Under the pieces are notes generated by a model, which made no database searches, was not told where the DNA came from, and was given only the letters and a program-made list of their open reading frames with translations. A stretch of DNA of 64,000 nt, from contig CM060318.1 in assembly GCA_030674155.1 (NCBI GenBank), positions 67,962,221 to 68,026,220 on the forward strand, read 5' to 3'. Source of the stretch: Stramonita haemastoma (lineage: Eukaryota > Mollusca > Gastropoda > Neogastropoda > Muricidae). Shown piece by piece: positions 37,151 to 61,463 of this stretch. Position 1 is the first letter of the stretch, and every line of letters begins with the position of its first letter. Made by a program: the position numbers and the translations under genes.

Positions 37151-37195
37151 CAAAAATGCACAAATAGATAACAACAACATAACAACGAACGCAAA

Positions 37196-46361
<9,166 letters not shown>

Positions 46362-46399
46362 GACTCCACACACACCAACACGCACACACTGATCACAAC

Positions 46400-46890
46400 T
46401 GTAGAAACCAGTTTCCTCAAGATTCTGGCCTTTGAGTCACCACGGCAAAAGACCACATGTGAATGACACTAGGAATCGAAATTTCATGGACTTATATTTT
46501 ACCAGAAACTTTATATAAAAAAATCCATTTTTATCAACCATGGAGAATAAAAGTGTATGGCAGGCAGTTATGAAGTTACGGTTTCAGCAGTGTGGATGGC
46601 AGTTAACTGATGGATTGTAGACTGGAGAGAAGAAAGAACGAAAGCTTTTCTTTCATAATACCTGGGTTTTACGTCTGTCCGGGTTCCATAATTTCTGCCG
46701 GATATGAAATGGTATAGATTCTGTGCCGACTGCTTTCGGGGAATAAAGGAATATGCCTATTGGTGCTCCGCTTTTGTTCCCCGCGTTGGAATCTGGGCTT
46801 TGGAATCTAAGCATTAGACCGGATATTAGTTCGTATAATTAAGCGTTCTTTCTCCCACTAAAAAATGAATTAGAGACAGAGGGAGGGGTG
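46400..46890. other. Noncoding stretch upstream of locus B
   Basis: It probably contains the locus B promoter, but I see no TATA box or other clear motif. Confidence 0.4.
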
Positions 46891-46897
46891 AAGATAG

Positions 46898-47027
<130 letters not shown>

Positions 47028-47296
47028 TAAATTCAGTCAAAAGTGCAACCTATTACTGACCTTCCAATTTCACATCAATTCTACAGTTATTGACCCCCCA
47101 AAAAAAAGGCTATCGAAAAGGCTTATATTAATAAAGCGCACAAGAGATCACGTTTTTCGTTTCAGTCATAACAGCTAAATTCTACGGCCGGTAGCAAAAA
47201 GTGAGAAGAGTTTCTTTTTGTAGATGGCTCAATCACACACCCAAAGACCTGTTTCCACATGAGCAGAATTTCAATAATTTGATACTGCAACCAGGG

Positions 47297-48310
47297 AGGG
47301 AGGTGGCGGACAGGGCAGTTAAGACTGTCATCTGCATAACAAGTAAACTGTGAGGCTTTGGGTTCGATTCCCAGCCTTGCCCTTTATTCCCACTTTGACA
47401 GGAAAATCGAACTGAATGTCAAGTCTTTCAGAGAAGACTCTAAACCAGTCGGACCCGTGTGCTTACTGACTTGTGAACGACAACCCTTCAACCCCCCCTC
47501 CCCCTACGATAGTTGAAAATCGGAAAAAGCAGGGAGGTACCTCCCTACCGTACCAGCGAAATTGGTAGGTTCAATTCCCATCTGTACACCCGAAGTGTAC
47601 ACCAGCAGTCAGAGTGCAGCTACCTTAGCCTAATTGTAGGGAAAAACAGTGCACACTCAAAAATTTCATCATTGGTGAACCTGGGAGGTCTAGCCGAGGA
47701 ACGAAAAAAAAATAGTGCAATGAAAATGTTAAAATGAGTAGACCTGGTCTGCAAAGAAAGAACTTGGTGTCCCCTTTCTGTTGTAGTGGATAGGCCTACC
47801 ACTTTCAGTCACCACAGATTTCTCTGTGTGAAATTCAGACTGCTCTCCCTGGGAAGAGTACGTCGTCGCCACAAGAGCAGTGCCACCCATGCCAAAGAAA
47901 TTCATGTGTGAATGTGCATTTGTTTTCTTATGGAAGTGGCTGAAAAAAAATGCCATGGGTGACTCTTATGGTGCCCTGGGTTCCTTTATGAGCACTAAAT
48001 GTGTATTTTACACAGGACTTCTGTTTATTGTCTCATCACTCAAGGTCTAGTGGACGGGGTAATGGTAAGGGTTCAAATGGGGACAGAACCTGTGACTTAT
48101 CGCTATACTTTGTAGTTGAAAGGTATTGGTGGTTGGCAGATACAGCCTCTAAATCGGATAGCTTCGCTGGGACTCTACTGTAATCAACAAGAAGTGTTCC
48201 ACCGTTTGGAAGAGTAGGTCATTTGCACCGATGGATGCAAATGACATTTTCAAGAGTAAAAAAAAATCTCACATGAGTGCTTATCCGTTATCCTCCAAAT
48301 AACAGAATGA
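47297..48310 (+). repeat. Cluster of SINE relics (families B, C 3' part, F, A 3' part)
   Basis: At 47297-47470 is a family B head with B box gggttcgattccc. At 47605-47712 is a family C 3' part. At 47795-48045 is family F. At 48195-48310 are family A 3' words (gtttggaagagtaggtca, cacatgagtgcttatcc). Confidence 0.7.
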
Positions 48311-48522
48311 ATAAATAAATACACAGATAAATAATAAATAAAACAAAACCAGACTACTCATTGTCTAAACAGGTGAACTACCGGCAGGAGCACTGATCTA
48401 ATCAGATATAAGATGTTATCAGTATTGGTTTCTGTGCACAAAATCAAAACACTGTAAGATAACCGCACAGAAGGTTCAGAGCAGAAGTCAGGGGTCAGGT
48501 GATCTATTTATTTATTTATTTA

Positions 48523-48856
48523 TTCTTTTATATCGAGGATAACAGAATAAGCAATCATATGCTTTTTTCATTCGGTCCCCGTGTGTATGCAGTTTTGTAA
48601 ATATTGTCATCTGTTCCCACCGGCACACGATGGCCTACTCTTATGAAAAGCGGAACAGGATTTAACGTGTGCGCAAGATGTTCTGCGTGCGTTCGCACAC
48701 GGGGCCTCGGTTTAAAGTCTCATCCGAAGGACTTTTGGGGAGAGTGGAGTCAGCACTGATGTTAACTCCATGAAGAAAATTTCCTCGACCGGACTCGAAC
48801 CCGGGTCTTCAAATTGCCAGCGCAATGTTCTGACCACTAGGCTATCCGCCCCCATG
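48523..48856 (-). repeat. SINE family A, full-length inverted copy
   Basis: It runs from the 3' end (cttttatatcgaggataaca) back to the head (B box gactcgaacccgg, then ctaggctatcc), the reverse of 30.56-30.90 kb. Confidence 0.9.
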
Positions 48857-49039
48857 GCGTGAGCCTTTAACTGGCATAGGCACCCACTATGATACATACT
48901 TCATTTCAGCTAGTCCTGTGCAACAGTGTAAGCAAGTCTAGTGAGAGGTCAAGCAGCAGTGTTAAAGTGGATTTCTTGATGGAAGACAATATCGCGTATT
49001 TCGCCAGAATATTCCCCTCCTCTATGACGTATATTCAAT

Positions 49040-49540
49040 CATAACAAGAAGAAGAATATTCCCCTTCTTGTGACATCTTTTGGAGGAAAAATGACACTTT
49101 TCTATATTCCCCTTGTTGTGACACCTTTTGGGGGGGTAAGATACTATATTGCCCTTGTTGTGACTCCTCTTTGGGAAAAAAGACACTTTTCTATATTCCC
49201 CTTGTTGTGACACCTTTTTTTTGCGGAAAAGACACTTTTCTACATTCCTCTTGTTGTGACTCCTCTTTGGGGAAAAAGACACTTTTCTATATTCCCCTTG
49301 TTGTGACACCTTTTTGGGGAAAAAGACACTTCTATATTCCCCTTGTTGTGACACCTTTTGGGGGAAAAAGACACTTTTCTATATTGCCCTTGTTGTGACA
49401 CCTTTTGGGAAAAAAACACTTTTCTATATTCCCCTTGTTGTGACACCTTTTGGGAAAAAGGCACTTTTCTGCATTCCTCTTGTTGTGACACCTCTTTGGG
49501 GAAAAGACACTTTTCCATATTGCCCTTGTTGTGACACCTC
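49040..49540. repeat. Minisatellite of about 44-48 bp unit, about 11 copies
   Basis: The phrase ccccttgttgtgacaccttt followed by a G/A run and acacttttctatatt repeats about 11 times. Length varies mainly in the G and A runs. Confidence 0.95.
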
Positions 49541-49894
49541 ATGGACCATGCATGGTCACACTCAGTTTTTTAGTCGACATTTACATAGAATTGGGAAGCA
49601 TTGCAACTATATTGATTATCAGTCACAAAATTAAGTATGTCAAATACGATTGTTTTGAGCAAGCCACAAGGTGTACTTGCTTGTTATTGCTCTCAATATG
49701 TGTAATTGTATATTATTCATGTTTTATGAACAAAGGTCTATTCAAACTAAATAAGCATGTTGAACTGCTGTTGTGGCTGTGACCTGTCACAAGGCAAGGA
49801 GAGAGCTGTTTGCTTTTAAACACCTTGCTGCTCAATCTGAGCCAGCTCACATCTGCTGTGTCGCCATGGTTCATGACCAGCATCTGTTAAAAAC

Positions 49895-51012
49895 AAATAC
49901 CAAACTGGTTGACAAGAAAACTTAACAAAAAAACCAAATACCAAACTGATAACAAGAAAACTTAACAAAAAAAACAAATACCAAACTGATAACAAGAAAA
50001 CTTAACAAAAAAACCAAATACCAAACTGATAACAAGAAAACTTAACAAAAAAAACAAATACCAAACTGATAACAAAACCCCCTCAAAAAACAAATACCAA
50101 ACTGATAACAAGAAAACCTTAAAACAAATACCAAACTGATAACAAGAAAACCTTAAAAAAAATACCAAACTGATAACAAGAAAACCTCAAAAAACAAATA
50201 CCAAACTGATAACAAGAAAACTTAACAAAAAAAACAAATACCAAACTGATAACAAAAACCCCTCAAAAACCAAATACCAAACTGATAACAAGAAAACCTT
50301 AAAACAAATACCAAACTGATAACAAGAAAACCTTAAAAAAAATACCAAACTGATAACAAGAAAACCTCAAAAAACAAATACCAAACTGATAACAAGAAAA
50401 CCTTAAAACAAATACCAAACTGATAACAAGAAAACCTTAAAACAAATACCAAACTGATAACAAGAAAACCTCAAAAAACAAATACCAACTGATAACAGAA
50501 AACCTTAAAAAATAACAAATACCAAACTGATAACAAGAAACCTTAAAAAACAACAACCAAATACCAAACTGATAACAAGAAAACCTTAAAAACAAATACC
50601 AAACTGATAACAAGAAAACCTTAAAAAATAACAAATACCAAACTGATAACAAGAAAACCTAAAAAAAATACCAAACTGATAACAAGAAAACCTTTAAAAA
50701 TATTAAATACCAAACTGATAACAAGAAAACCTTAAAAAATACAAATACCAAACTGATAACAAGAAAACCTAAAAAAAAACAACAAATACCAAACTGATAA
50801 CAAGAAAACCTTAAAAAATAACAAATACCAAACTGATAACAAGAAAACCTAAAAAAAAAACCAAACAAACTGATAACAAGAAAACCTTAAAAAATAACAA
50901 ATACCAAACTGATAACAAGAAAACCTAAAAAAATACCAAACTGATAACAAGAAAACCTTAAAAAAAACAACAAAAAAAACAAATACCAAACTGATAACAA
51001 GAAAACCTCAAG
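49895..51012. repeat. Minisatellite of about 31-44 bp unit, about 30 copies
   Basis: The core accaaactgataacaagaaa recurs about 30 times, separated by variable A-rich spacers. Some higher-order blocks repeat: text around 50040-50220 recurs around 50220-50400. Confidence 0.95.
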
Positions 51013-51233
51013 GGTATTGGGAGAGAACACAGCACTGCACAAAGGGCTCACATTACTCACAGAAGGGATTAGCTTCAAATCATCAAAGTACTTTCCTGAC
51101 AGATCAGGATCCAAAGCAGGTGGTGTCTTTCCACAACAGCTGCACCAGCATCACCAATACTCTCAGGGATCCATCGACACAGGAGGTGACAACTTTATTT
51201 CTCTGAACTCCAAAAGTGAGAAAAAGGCGCGCG

Positions 51234-51860
<627 letters not shown>

Positions 51861-54650
51861 GTGCATGCGTGCAAGTGTACATGAGTGTGTGTTCTGTGTG
51901 TGGTGATGAAAACACACAAACCATGCATACTGCAACAGCAATAGGTAGGATCTTTTCAGTTTTTATTTGTCCATTCCATGATTCATTACTGTAGAAAACA
52001 CAGCCTCTGTTAACTATTTGTGTATGTACATGGGTCTTGGCCCTATGTAAGTACAAATCTAGTATAATAGATACTGCTATGTCTGTACAGAATATGCCAG
52101 AACTTGTGTGATACGAAACAAACAATATCAACAGTATAGCAGTAGTAAAGAGATGACGAAGTACAGCAGCGTATTTTTCTCAAGTTACACAGAATACATA
52201 CAAAAAAGGACACACAGTTCTGATATAAATGCCAACAAAAAATTACAAAATGAACTACATCACAAAAAAAGTGTTCTCAAAGTCTGCAGGATCCGAACTC
52301 GGACAAATGTTCAGAATAGTTGGAATGATGATGAATAAAGTAGTTACGTTTTTTCAGTCTTAAAGCAGTATTTTGTTTTATTAGTAGTCACCATTTCTCA
52401 GCATACAACTTTGGTTAAATATACATAACTTATCCATCTTTGCGTCCACATCATATTGTTAGGAACACTTCTTTTTTCCCTCAGTCAGAGCCCCAAGGTT
52501 TACAAAGGGTGAGATTTTGCGTACGCGACCGTTTTTGCCCACCATGTAGGTAGCCGCAATCCATCTTTGAGGACACAATTCAATTTAAAACCGTCATTTG
52601 ATTACAGGTCTGTCTGTAACCTAAACTGATGACTACTTGACATTTTGTGGAAGTGATTTCTGCATGGCATTTGTTCACAGCAGGCTGGCTCAGTCTGTTC
52701 AAAGGGATACAGGTCAGAAACAGTCACGAAATAGTGGTAACTGAGGGCATGAGGTCCAATCTCCACTCAGGCATCTGTCTGGGTGATTTTACTCTGCAGT
52801 TCACAATGGCTGATGGTCCAGGCCAAAACCTATGTCAGTAACTGATACCAGCCAAGTGTCGAAGCCTAAATAAAAATTATGTTGTAAATGATCATGATGA
52901 TTTGCTGTCATCAGTCATGACAAACTCTTAGCATAACAACCTACACTCCCCTTTAAACGAAAAAAAAAATCCTCTGAAGTCAATCGAATGGTTGCCTGTA
53001 TGGCAAGATACATAAAACTGATACATACACGCAAACTTCTCTTCAAGCGTGTACTTTTTAATATCAAGAGCGATTCTCAGGCAGAAAGTGTCCAAAGAGT
53101 GGAGAGTCTAAGTGACTCCACTAGGGGAATGCGAAACAACACTGGTACCATCTCCACTCCCAACAAGTCCTTTCAATGATATTATAGATTGAGGTCAGGT
53201 GTGCGAACACCTGCAGAACATCTCGCACACCCATTACAAACCCATCTCGTTTTCATAAAAGAATAGTTCAGCTATGGCTTGTGGCATGGATGACTTGAAC
53301 ACACCCAGCACACAGCTATGACCTGGGATGGGAGGGGAGAACAATGCCAGGCCTCTCCTGCCCAACACACTGTCGATGTGTTCATTAACTGCGTGATTAA
53401 GTCAGCTGCAAATAATTTCCGGAACACCTCCAATATTCTGGACATTTTATTTCATGGCCACTAGCTAAGTCATGACCGTCCATTAGATGTACAGAACAAC
53501 ACTTCTACTTCCATAATTCCGTCTGTTAGAAGTAAAACCACTTCATCATAATAATTATCCTTTTACTGACATCATCTTGGAGACTGTCAACTTTAACAGA
53601 GGAATGATTTTCTCTAAAGGAACCACACAAGACAGGTTCACACACACGAACAGTGCATTGCTATATTTATGTCCTCACTTCAACAACAGCTAAAGGATCT
53701 ACAAGTCAGTGACAAAATAATGAGCAATAGCCTAAACAGCAAGGTCCACGAAGGAGATCATTCCTAAGAAAAAAACGCCTCAACGCGAGCTCATTTCCAA
53801 CAAAATGTCCTAAATGAAGGGAGATAGTTACCCAAGACCGTGGAAGCGTTTGTGGATCTGGTTTTAAAGAGGTTTGATTATACACATTTTGGGGGTTCTT
53901 TTTGTCACTGTTTTTAAATTTGCACTTTACCACCCACTCATTTTTTTCATACCACTTTATGTCACAACAGATTTCTCTGCGTGAAATTAGGATTGCTCTC
54001 AAAGGGGAAAGCGCGTTGCCACAAGTGCAGCGCCACTTGCAGAATGAGGACCTGTAGATAAAACAAATGATTTGCAGACCCCCCACACCATCAAGACGGA
54101 GTAGAAAACATTCCCAAGAGTACCAAGTTCTCAGTTTCACTCAACACATCTTGGCTAAAAAATACTGTCATTAAAATGGAGCAAGTTATTGTGAATGTCT
54201 GCATGCAGCCTGTCCTCTATCTGCTGACTGTGTTTTCAAGTTGTTTTCTCACCTCAATAACTCATTCATGCCCCACAATACTGTTTGTGACTATGTGATA
54301 TAATGTAAAAAAACCCAGCAACCCTGTATTGATCAACAGCAATGATGCACATGCACCCCTAACAAAGTGGGAACACATCGTATCCCTTAGCGGTGGCAAC
54401 ATGTCCTGAACAACTTAAAAAAAGATTAATGCCCACATTGTTTTTCAGCAAATTGAAATAATGAAATCTTTATCCAAGTATAATGATATTATATATAAAA
54501 AACCAACACCAAAGCAAATGTCTGATGACTGCCCATCAATAGGGGTATATACTAGCCATTTGCTAAGACTTCACTGTTGCAAGTTTAGACACTGAAAGGG
54601 GGAGACAATAAAAAATATCATCATCAAAATCATGACTAAATAGCACGCAC
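51861..54650. other. A-rich noncoding stretch with SINE relics
   Basis: Relics are a family C 3' part (52475-52580, inverted), family A words (53140-53275) and family F words (53945-54055). Frames here have no domain support. Confidence 0.6.
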
Positions 54651-54652
54651 GC

Positions 54653-55275
54653 ACCCCCCCCCCCCCCCCCCCCCCAAAAGACTGTTCACTACACACATCT
54701 GCTCAGTTCCAGAGCGCTGTGCCATGAACACATCCATGTAGAGGCCAGAACAGCGGAACACATGGGATGCTATGCCACTGCTAAGAGAACAATCCCCTCC
54801 TGTCTTGCAACAGCAGGTCACCACTAGGTGCCCACCATGCCAGAGCGGACTTTTCCCTACACACAAACCACACACTTCTGCAAGAAGGAAGGTGGCAGGA
54901 CGGTTAAGACGTTCATTTGCCAAACAAAGGCTCCATTTCCAGCTTTGCCCCATCTTTCCAGTTCGACAAGAAAATCAAGAGAATGTCAGTCCTTCAGATG
55001 AGACTATAAAACAAGGCCCTGTGTGCAAATGTATGCAAAACATCTTGTGCCCACATTAAAAACCTGTTTTACCTTTTGGAAGAAGACCATTGCACGGTGG
55101 TAGGAAATGATCACAAAATTGAAAAAAAACAAAAAACAACAAAAACCGCAGACACACAGTTGTCATGTTCAGGCACCATCCCTGAAGTCAGAATAAGGCT
55201 ATAAAAAAAACAACAACTGTCTCACACGCAAAAATCTCCCCAATGGTGAGCCTCAGAGCTCTAGCTGAGGAACAG
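54653..55275 (+). repeat. Poly-C run, decayed SINE B/A copy and family C 3' part
   Basis: A C run of about 23 bp lies at 54653-54675. A family B head begins near 54889 (aaggtggcaggacggttaag) with body words to about 55130. A family C 3' part lies at 55165-55275. Confidence 0.7.
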
Positions 55276-55379
55276 AAAAAAAAACCAAAACAAAACTGTT
55301 CTGCATTTGGCTTTTCATTCAGAAACTAGGTAGCAATGTCTAACACAGGCCACACATTCATGGGCTTTATTATTTTTAT

Positions 55380-55510
55380 TATTCAAAACTAGATAACAAT
55401 TTCCTACACAAAATGCATACACTTCTAAATTTGGCTTTTCATTCAGAAACTAGATAACACTTTTCCTACACACAATCCATACACTTCTAAATTTGGCTTT
55501 TCATTCTGAC
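55380..55510. repeat. 60-bp tandem repeat, about 2 copies
   Basis: The phrase acacttctaaatttggcttttcattc recurs with a 60-bp step (about 55428 and 55488). An older partial copy lies near 55302. Confidence 0.85.
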
Positions 55511-58500
55511 AGATCAGCATAACTCTGACCTGTGAATCTGGAATGACACAAAGCAGCCAATGCAACATGCCTAAAACTGATTGCATTCATGAGACACAGT
55601 AAAACAAAAATACAAGTACAAAATATCTACATGACCAGAGTATCAATTGTTAAACAGTCTTTACTGATTGCAACAAGGTATCCCAATCCCTTTAGTATTC
55701 AGTCTATGTTGTGAAATATGTTACTGGCTTAAGTATGCTACAAAATTAAATTTGAAAATTATTTAAAAAAGATAAACAAACACTGAGTCAATCGTTAGAA
55801 TAGAAAAAAAAAGTCACATTCATGTAACTGTTCTAAAGTATTCAATTTCAGCACTTTGGTAAGGGCACAAAATTTATATGATACCACCAAAAAAGAAAAA
55901 TTGAGTAAACAATCTTGTCTTTCTTCTCCATCAACAGATCACAACAAAGTAACTTTCCACACATGCAACTTGAAAATCAGTCAATAGAAAACAGATACAA
56001 AAACAGATAACAATGGTAAAATGAAACAAACTTGTGTTATGTTTTGCAGCATAATATGTCATTATAGCCAAATACGAGATAAATAATTACGTACGTACAT
56101 ACATACATACACTTTGAAGGTGCAACAAAAAACAAAAACACTATCAGCAGTCACAAGACAATGGTGTACTGAAGAAAAACCGCCATCACATGATTGCATC
56201 TTTCAACACATTGCCAAAGAACCATCAAATTGTACTGATAAAACAAAAATATCGGAAGTAACATTGTCATTCAACATTTCTTTTTTACTTTCATCATTCT
56301 ATCTATGATATTAATAACACAAGTACAGGTTACTATGACAGATTAATCACAGAGGTACAGCTCTGAGGTGTTTTTAATCAAAGACAAAAAATACAATTTT
56401 AATAAAATTTTCCATTGTGGCATATGAATTCTTACCAGTTGCACTAATGACATCCATCACAAGTAGCCACCCACGCAACAACTGCGCTGCACAACAATGA
56501 TATGCCAGCTGTTATTACAGACAAGTCAGGTATAACAGGAGATAAAGCATCACAGTCAGCCCTGGAAATGGTTTAGGAACAAGACACAAACGTGTGAATT
56601 GGGACAGCCCTGTTGGGAATACTGTGTGATCACTACACTACAGAGGTATCAGTGTTTTCCCATTTCAAACAGTATCCCCAGGCACTGGGAATAGTTGCCA
56701 CTCTCTAACACTCCTCTCAAACACTCTGAAACCCAAGTGCTCTCTCACTACACACAATCGAATCACGTAGCTTTCCCATACACACTTGTTTTCTAATCTA
56801 TATTTCTGTCAAATAACACATACAGACAGATCTTGCAGCATGTAACACTGCACAGATTTACACACATGCACATACACTGTGGGTACAAAAGTTCTTGACA
56901 GAAGTCTTTACTGAAGACTTCAGTACTGCTGTTTGGAAGGTAGGAGGGGAAAGCCTTATAGTTTAAGAAATCATAAGCATGATCTTTTTTCTTTTTTCCT
57001 TCAACTAGTGCTCGCAGATTCATCAATGGTGAGATTTTTCTATATGTGTCAGTCCCCCACCCCCCCCATCCCCAACTATTCAGGTAGCTGCATTCCAACT
57101 TTGGGATATAAGCATAATCTGAACATATGACGTCACTAAAGTTGCAGGGTTAAGTCTCCATAACATGTTTGTAGGAAGGGATTTTCCCCTGAAGTTCACA
57201 TTTGTACTGAATTCATTACCCCAACAGTCCTAGGCACCAGATACTAAACTGAGGTCTCATGTGCAAACACATGTAGAATATTTTACACAGATGTTAAAAT
57301 CCAATCTGTCTTTCACAGAAGAATAAGGCCACCTATCAGCTGGTAAGATGGATGACCTGCACATACCCAGCATGAATTTCCCTGCTTAGAGAGGGATGGG
57401 CTCCACCAGATTCAACCTTGCCTTTGACATGCTGCCAGAAAAACTTGGAGCAGTATCCCAACCTCTCCTTAAGCAGTTTAGGGAGAAGTGTGGCATGTCT
57501 GAGAAAATACGGATGTCTTGGATATTTGTACTTTTTATCTCAGTTTAAAAAAAAACAAAACTTTTTATCCCAGCAAGAACTTGTTACCCTTAGTGTAAAG
57601 GTCCTGGAATTAACTTTTCCCCTTTGCACACACACACACAGATGTGTGTGTACATGCACAGAAAAATGCACCTCCCCGCACTCCTGATATATTTAACCTG
57701 TCTTTGGTTACTATGAACATTATTTTCCATCACACATCAAAGATCAAAATAATCCCTTTTTTTGCTTGGGAGTTGTGCAAAAGTTCCCCCTTATTTTGGG
57801 GGTCTTGAATGCTCTGAAACTTCTTAATGTTTCATGTGCCCATCAGACATTGTTCTGAAGCAAAATATGAACCATTAGATTATGTGATTCTATCACATCG
57901 TAGCTGATGACAGGAGAATCTGAAAATCTTATCAAAAAAAAAAAAAAAAAGGATGAATCAGGAGACAAAGTGAGAAAACTTTTCCTTCCCTTATTCTTCT
58001 TTTCAACATTAAAAGGACACTCTTCTTCTCTAAATCTGATTCTTGATGACTGGCAATCATGAATATACAGCTGCTATACTATAGGGGAAAAATCTTACAT
58101 ATCTATCATTTAAGATAGACATGGGGGACAAAAGAGAGAGGTGCGAGTAGGGAAAATGAGAGAATTAGCAACAAACACATGTGCATGCATGCACACATGC
58201 ACGTGCACACGCACACACACAAATTCCCAGCCCTAGGTGAGCCAAACACAGGAGTACAGACAATCTACATGAACAGAAACAAAACCAAAAAGAATAAACA
58301 TGCAACTTACTGCACAGAGAAACTTCTCCACACCATAGGCATGAATACAGACAAAGAGAGAGAGGTCTGTAAAAGTGTGTATCTCAAATGTCCTTACAGA
58401 TGGGGCAAGAAATCATATAATGTAGTATGCCATGGTAAAACAAAGAACATAATTATAGTATAGTCCTTCAAATACCATTGATGCTGGGGGCAACAGCAAA

Positions 58501-58885
58501 GTGAGAGGCTGTATGATTAGTGGCTTCCCTACTCATGAAATTCCCCTTTACAACTTAGTCTTTAGTGATCACCTATAACTCTCTGACTATGACGCTAGGC
58601 TTGCACGGTCCTTATGAGCTGCAGCCCTGGGGGCTAGTTAGCCTATGGAGAACATCTCCAACACTGACTGTCCATAAGCCCTCTTGGCCTTGAGAGCAGG
58701 GATGTACTGTGGGCAGGGCATCTCCACTATAATCAAATTTCTGCCCAGTTTCCAAAACAACAGCTGCCTCCTCTGCTGTTTTGGAGGTCATCATCAAACG
58801 TGGCGGACAAACGCGTATCTACAGTCACAGTTCAACAAAAATCCTCTCTGCTCTATCTTCCATGTGGGACTTTGTGCATGGGATG
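55511..58885. other. A-rich noncoding stretch with SINE relics
   Basis: An inverted family C 3' part lies at 57000-57112 and decayed family A words at 57180-57345. An A run lies near 57935-57950. No gene is recognised. Confidence 0.55.
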
Positions 58886-58889
58886 ATGC

Positions 58890-58919
58890 TCTTCTCTGTG
58901 TGTCTGTGTGTGTGTGTTG

Positions 58920-58981
<62 letters not shown>

Positions 58982-58990
58982 TGTGCATGC
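58890..58990. repeat. (TG)n microsatellite
   Basis: TG repeats of about 90 bp with a few interruptions. Confidence 0.95.
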
Positions 58991-60117
58991 GTGCGTGTGT
59001 GTGCGTGCGCGCGAGTCTGTAAGGCAGGGGGGAAAGGAAGAGGAAGTGAGTTTGTGTGTTCAGAATGTAACTATATTATCATGATGTCCATCTTGCATAA
59101 TCTGTCATGTACTTCATACTATGGGAAAGGCACACAAAAAATGCCCCACTCTTCGTCTTCCTCTTGTGGTGGTGGTGGTGATGTTATCTCTGTCAAAAAT
59201 CACCATAATCTTTTTAAAAGTTTGATATCATGTTCCAAATGACAATCACAATTGTGATGCTCCGACACATAATGAGTCACACTGCACCTGAGGTAAAACT
59301 TTATTTGTTAACATGTTATTAATTAGCAATAAAAGGCTATTCAATTTTTAAAAAAGATTGAAAATTGGACAATTCTATGAAAAGATATAACAAATTAAAA
59401 TGATAAACTGCAGGAAGTGACAAAATGAGAAATGGACAAGTTTTGTATCATAATAGCTGGTCAGAATGAGGGCTTGGGTATTTAAAAGCATTTTAAAGCA
59501 AAAGTAAACGTAATTATGCCTTGATATTTCAGTACAAGGTAGATGAGTGGCTATAGTTTTATAGGCAATCAAAATATCAAAATTGACTACTTAATCTCCA
59601 CCCGCCTAGAAGGGCTCCTAGCATGAAAGTGAGTCAGGTGCAATATGACTCATTTCACCGTGGAACATCAACCACCAAACAACACAAACTTTTCAGCAGA
59701 GTGTTTTGCTTACTTTTACTCAGAAATGAAACGTGTTGGAAAATGGGTGACAGCTTGATTCTAAGACAACTATCAACTTACACACTCTCTGTTTTGTAAC
59801 AGAATGCTTGCACTATGCTCAGTGGGAAAGAAAGATGTGTTTATCATAAATCTTACTTTCTGTGTGTGCATACACACCTGTTTGTCAGTTGGCATATGCC
59901 TGCGAGGACTTCTTGCATAGAACACTTATGTCACACTTTCATCCTTCCAGCTGGGTTTGCTTTGTGGTTTTGTTGCTTTCTTTTTTTTTTAACATGGTGG
60001 CATCAAGCCATTGCATTGCTCAGTTCATATCAAATGAATAGTGTTGTAAACGTCAAAGCAGTATCATAATTAAAAAAAAAAAAAGACACCCCAAAAATGC
60101 ATATATGTATATGGACC

Positions 60118-60160
<43 letters not shown>

Positions 60161-61460
60161 CACACACACACACACACAGCCTTACTCTTAAACCTCCTTT
60201 TCACTTCATTTATAGGAACAGCAATAATCAGCAAGCAAGTGACAACAAGATAACATGTTATGATATCTCCCCCAACAAGATATTGTTCAGCCTCTTCAAC
60301 AAAACAGCACAGGGCTCCTATAGACTTCTCAGTAGGAAATTCTAAGACTTGTTTGCTCCTGAAAAAAGTGTGTGCCAGAGGACTGCACCCCTGAAGCTAA
60401 GGCATTTCTTTATGGTTAATTGTGCACCAGTTGCCTTTTGTTTTATCGCAACTAAAAAAGTGTCAAATATGGGCTGGACTACATCAGCTCTCTGAAGTTG
60501 GCTACACTTTTACATCCATCCACTGCACCCTGCAGGCCAATACTACTTATTACATGCCCAGCAATAACTCTTTTTCTTTGTTGCTACTTTGGTAATCTAA
60601 TCTTTGAACTCTGCTTTCATCAGTAACACAGTGTTTTATACACAGTCTCAGCCCTGCTTTGTCGTTTGAACTCTGATGGACACAAGTCCTTCCAAATGCG
60701 GCAATACGTACATGACTTCCAATAACCTACTGCGCATGTGCAATATCTGCAATTATTCAAATTGCCTCCCTTGGACACTTTGTTGTCTATTACTCCTTGT
60801 CTATTTTGTCCAAGCACATGCACACATTAGAACCATTTCTTGATTTCATTTTTCACACAAAAATATATCTTAAGCTTATCATCATCCTTAGAAAAAATAC
60901 TGTCGGCAGACATGCCATGATTTTTCAGGGTGTTAAAAAGGAGGTTTTTGTCACAGGTGGACACTCTGGTCATTTTCAAAGGGATTCAAGGAGTTGAAAT
61001 GGGGGTCTCAAATTTCAAGGAGTTCCAAGGAGGATTAAAACCCTGCAGTGTGTCTCTCTCCCATTGTCTCTTCAAAGATAAAACTGGCCAAATCCGCAAC
61101 AGCAAAAAACACCAAAAAGCCCTCCTGAAGCAGCTTGGGAAAAAAATGCCCCCCCCCCCCCCCCCAAAAAAAAATCCTTCAAGTCCCAAACAAACAAATC
61201 CAGAACATTCACAACAGAACCACTTGAAAAAAAAAAAAGCAGCAGACAACTTATCACAACAGGGTTTACTTTCATTTTGGAACTGTTAGGATACTGAAAA
61301 CATCTTTTTTAGAGTCACTTATTGAATCACTCGCTCAGGCACTGTCTCTCCCCCCCCCCCAACCCCCCCAAACCACCCTGACAGCAAAGCTTCAATCCAT
61401 TTTCATTCTCTCTGAATGGCCTGAACATGAACATGCATAACATACAAACGAACAGAATCT
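58991..61460. other. Noncoding stretch with CA and poly-C runs
   Basis: CA repeats lie at 60119-60178 and a C/A homopolymer at about 61149-61174. No gene is recognised. Confidence 0.55.
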
Positions 61461-61463
61461 TGT

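Noticed and set aside
49895..51012. CRISPR-like array of about 30 repeats
   Set aside because: The spacers are A-rich variants of the same unit, not unique sequences, and the genome is animal.
54636..54953. 105-codon minus-strand frame with several cysteines
   Set aside because: It overlaps a poly-C run and a SINE head. The cysteine pattern fits none of PAN, EGF or FReD.
58612..58797. 61-codon minus-strand frame (MTSKTAEEAAVVLETGQKF...)
   Set aside because: The composition is plausible but there is no domain, and there are no clear splice sites or neighbours to support it.
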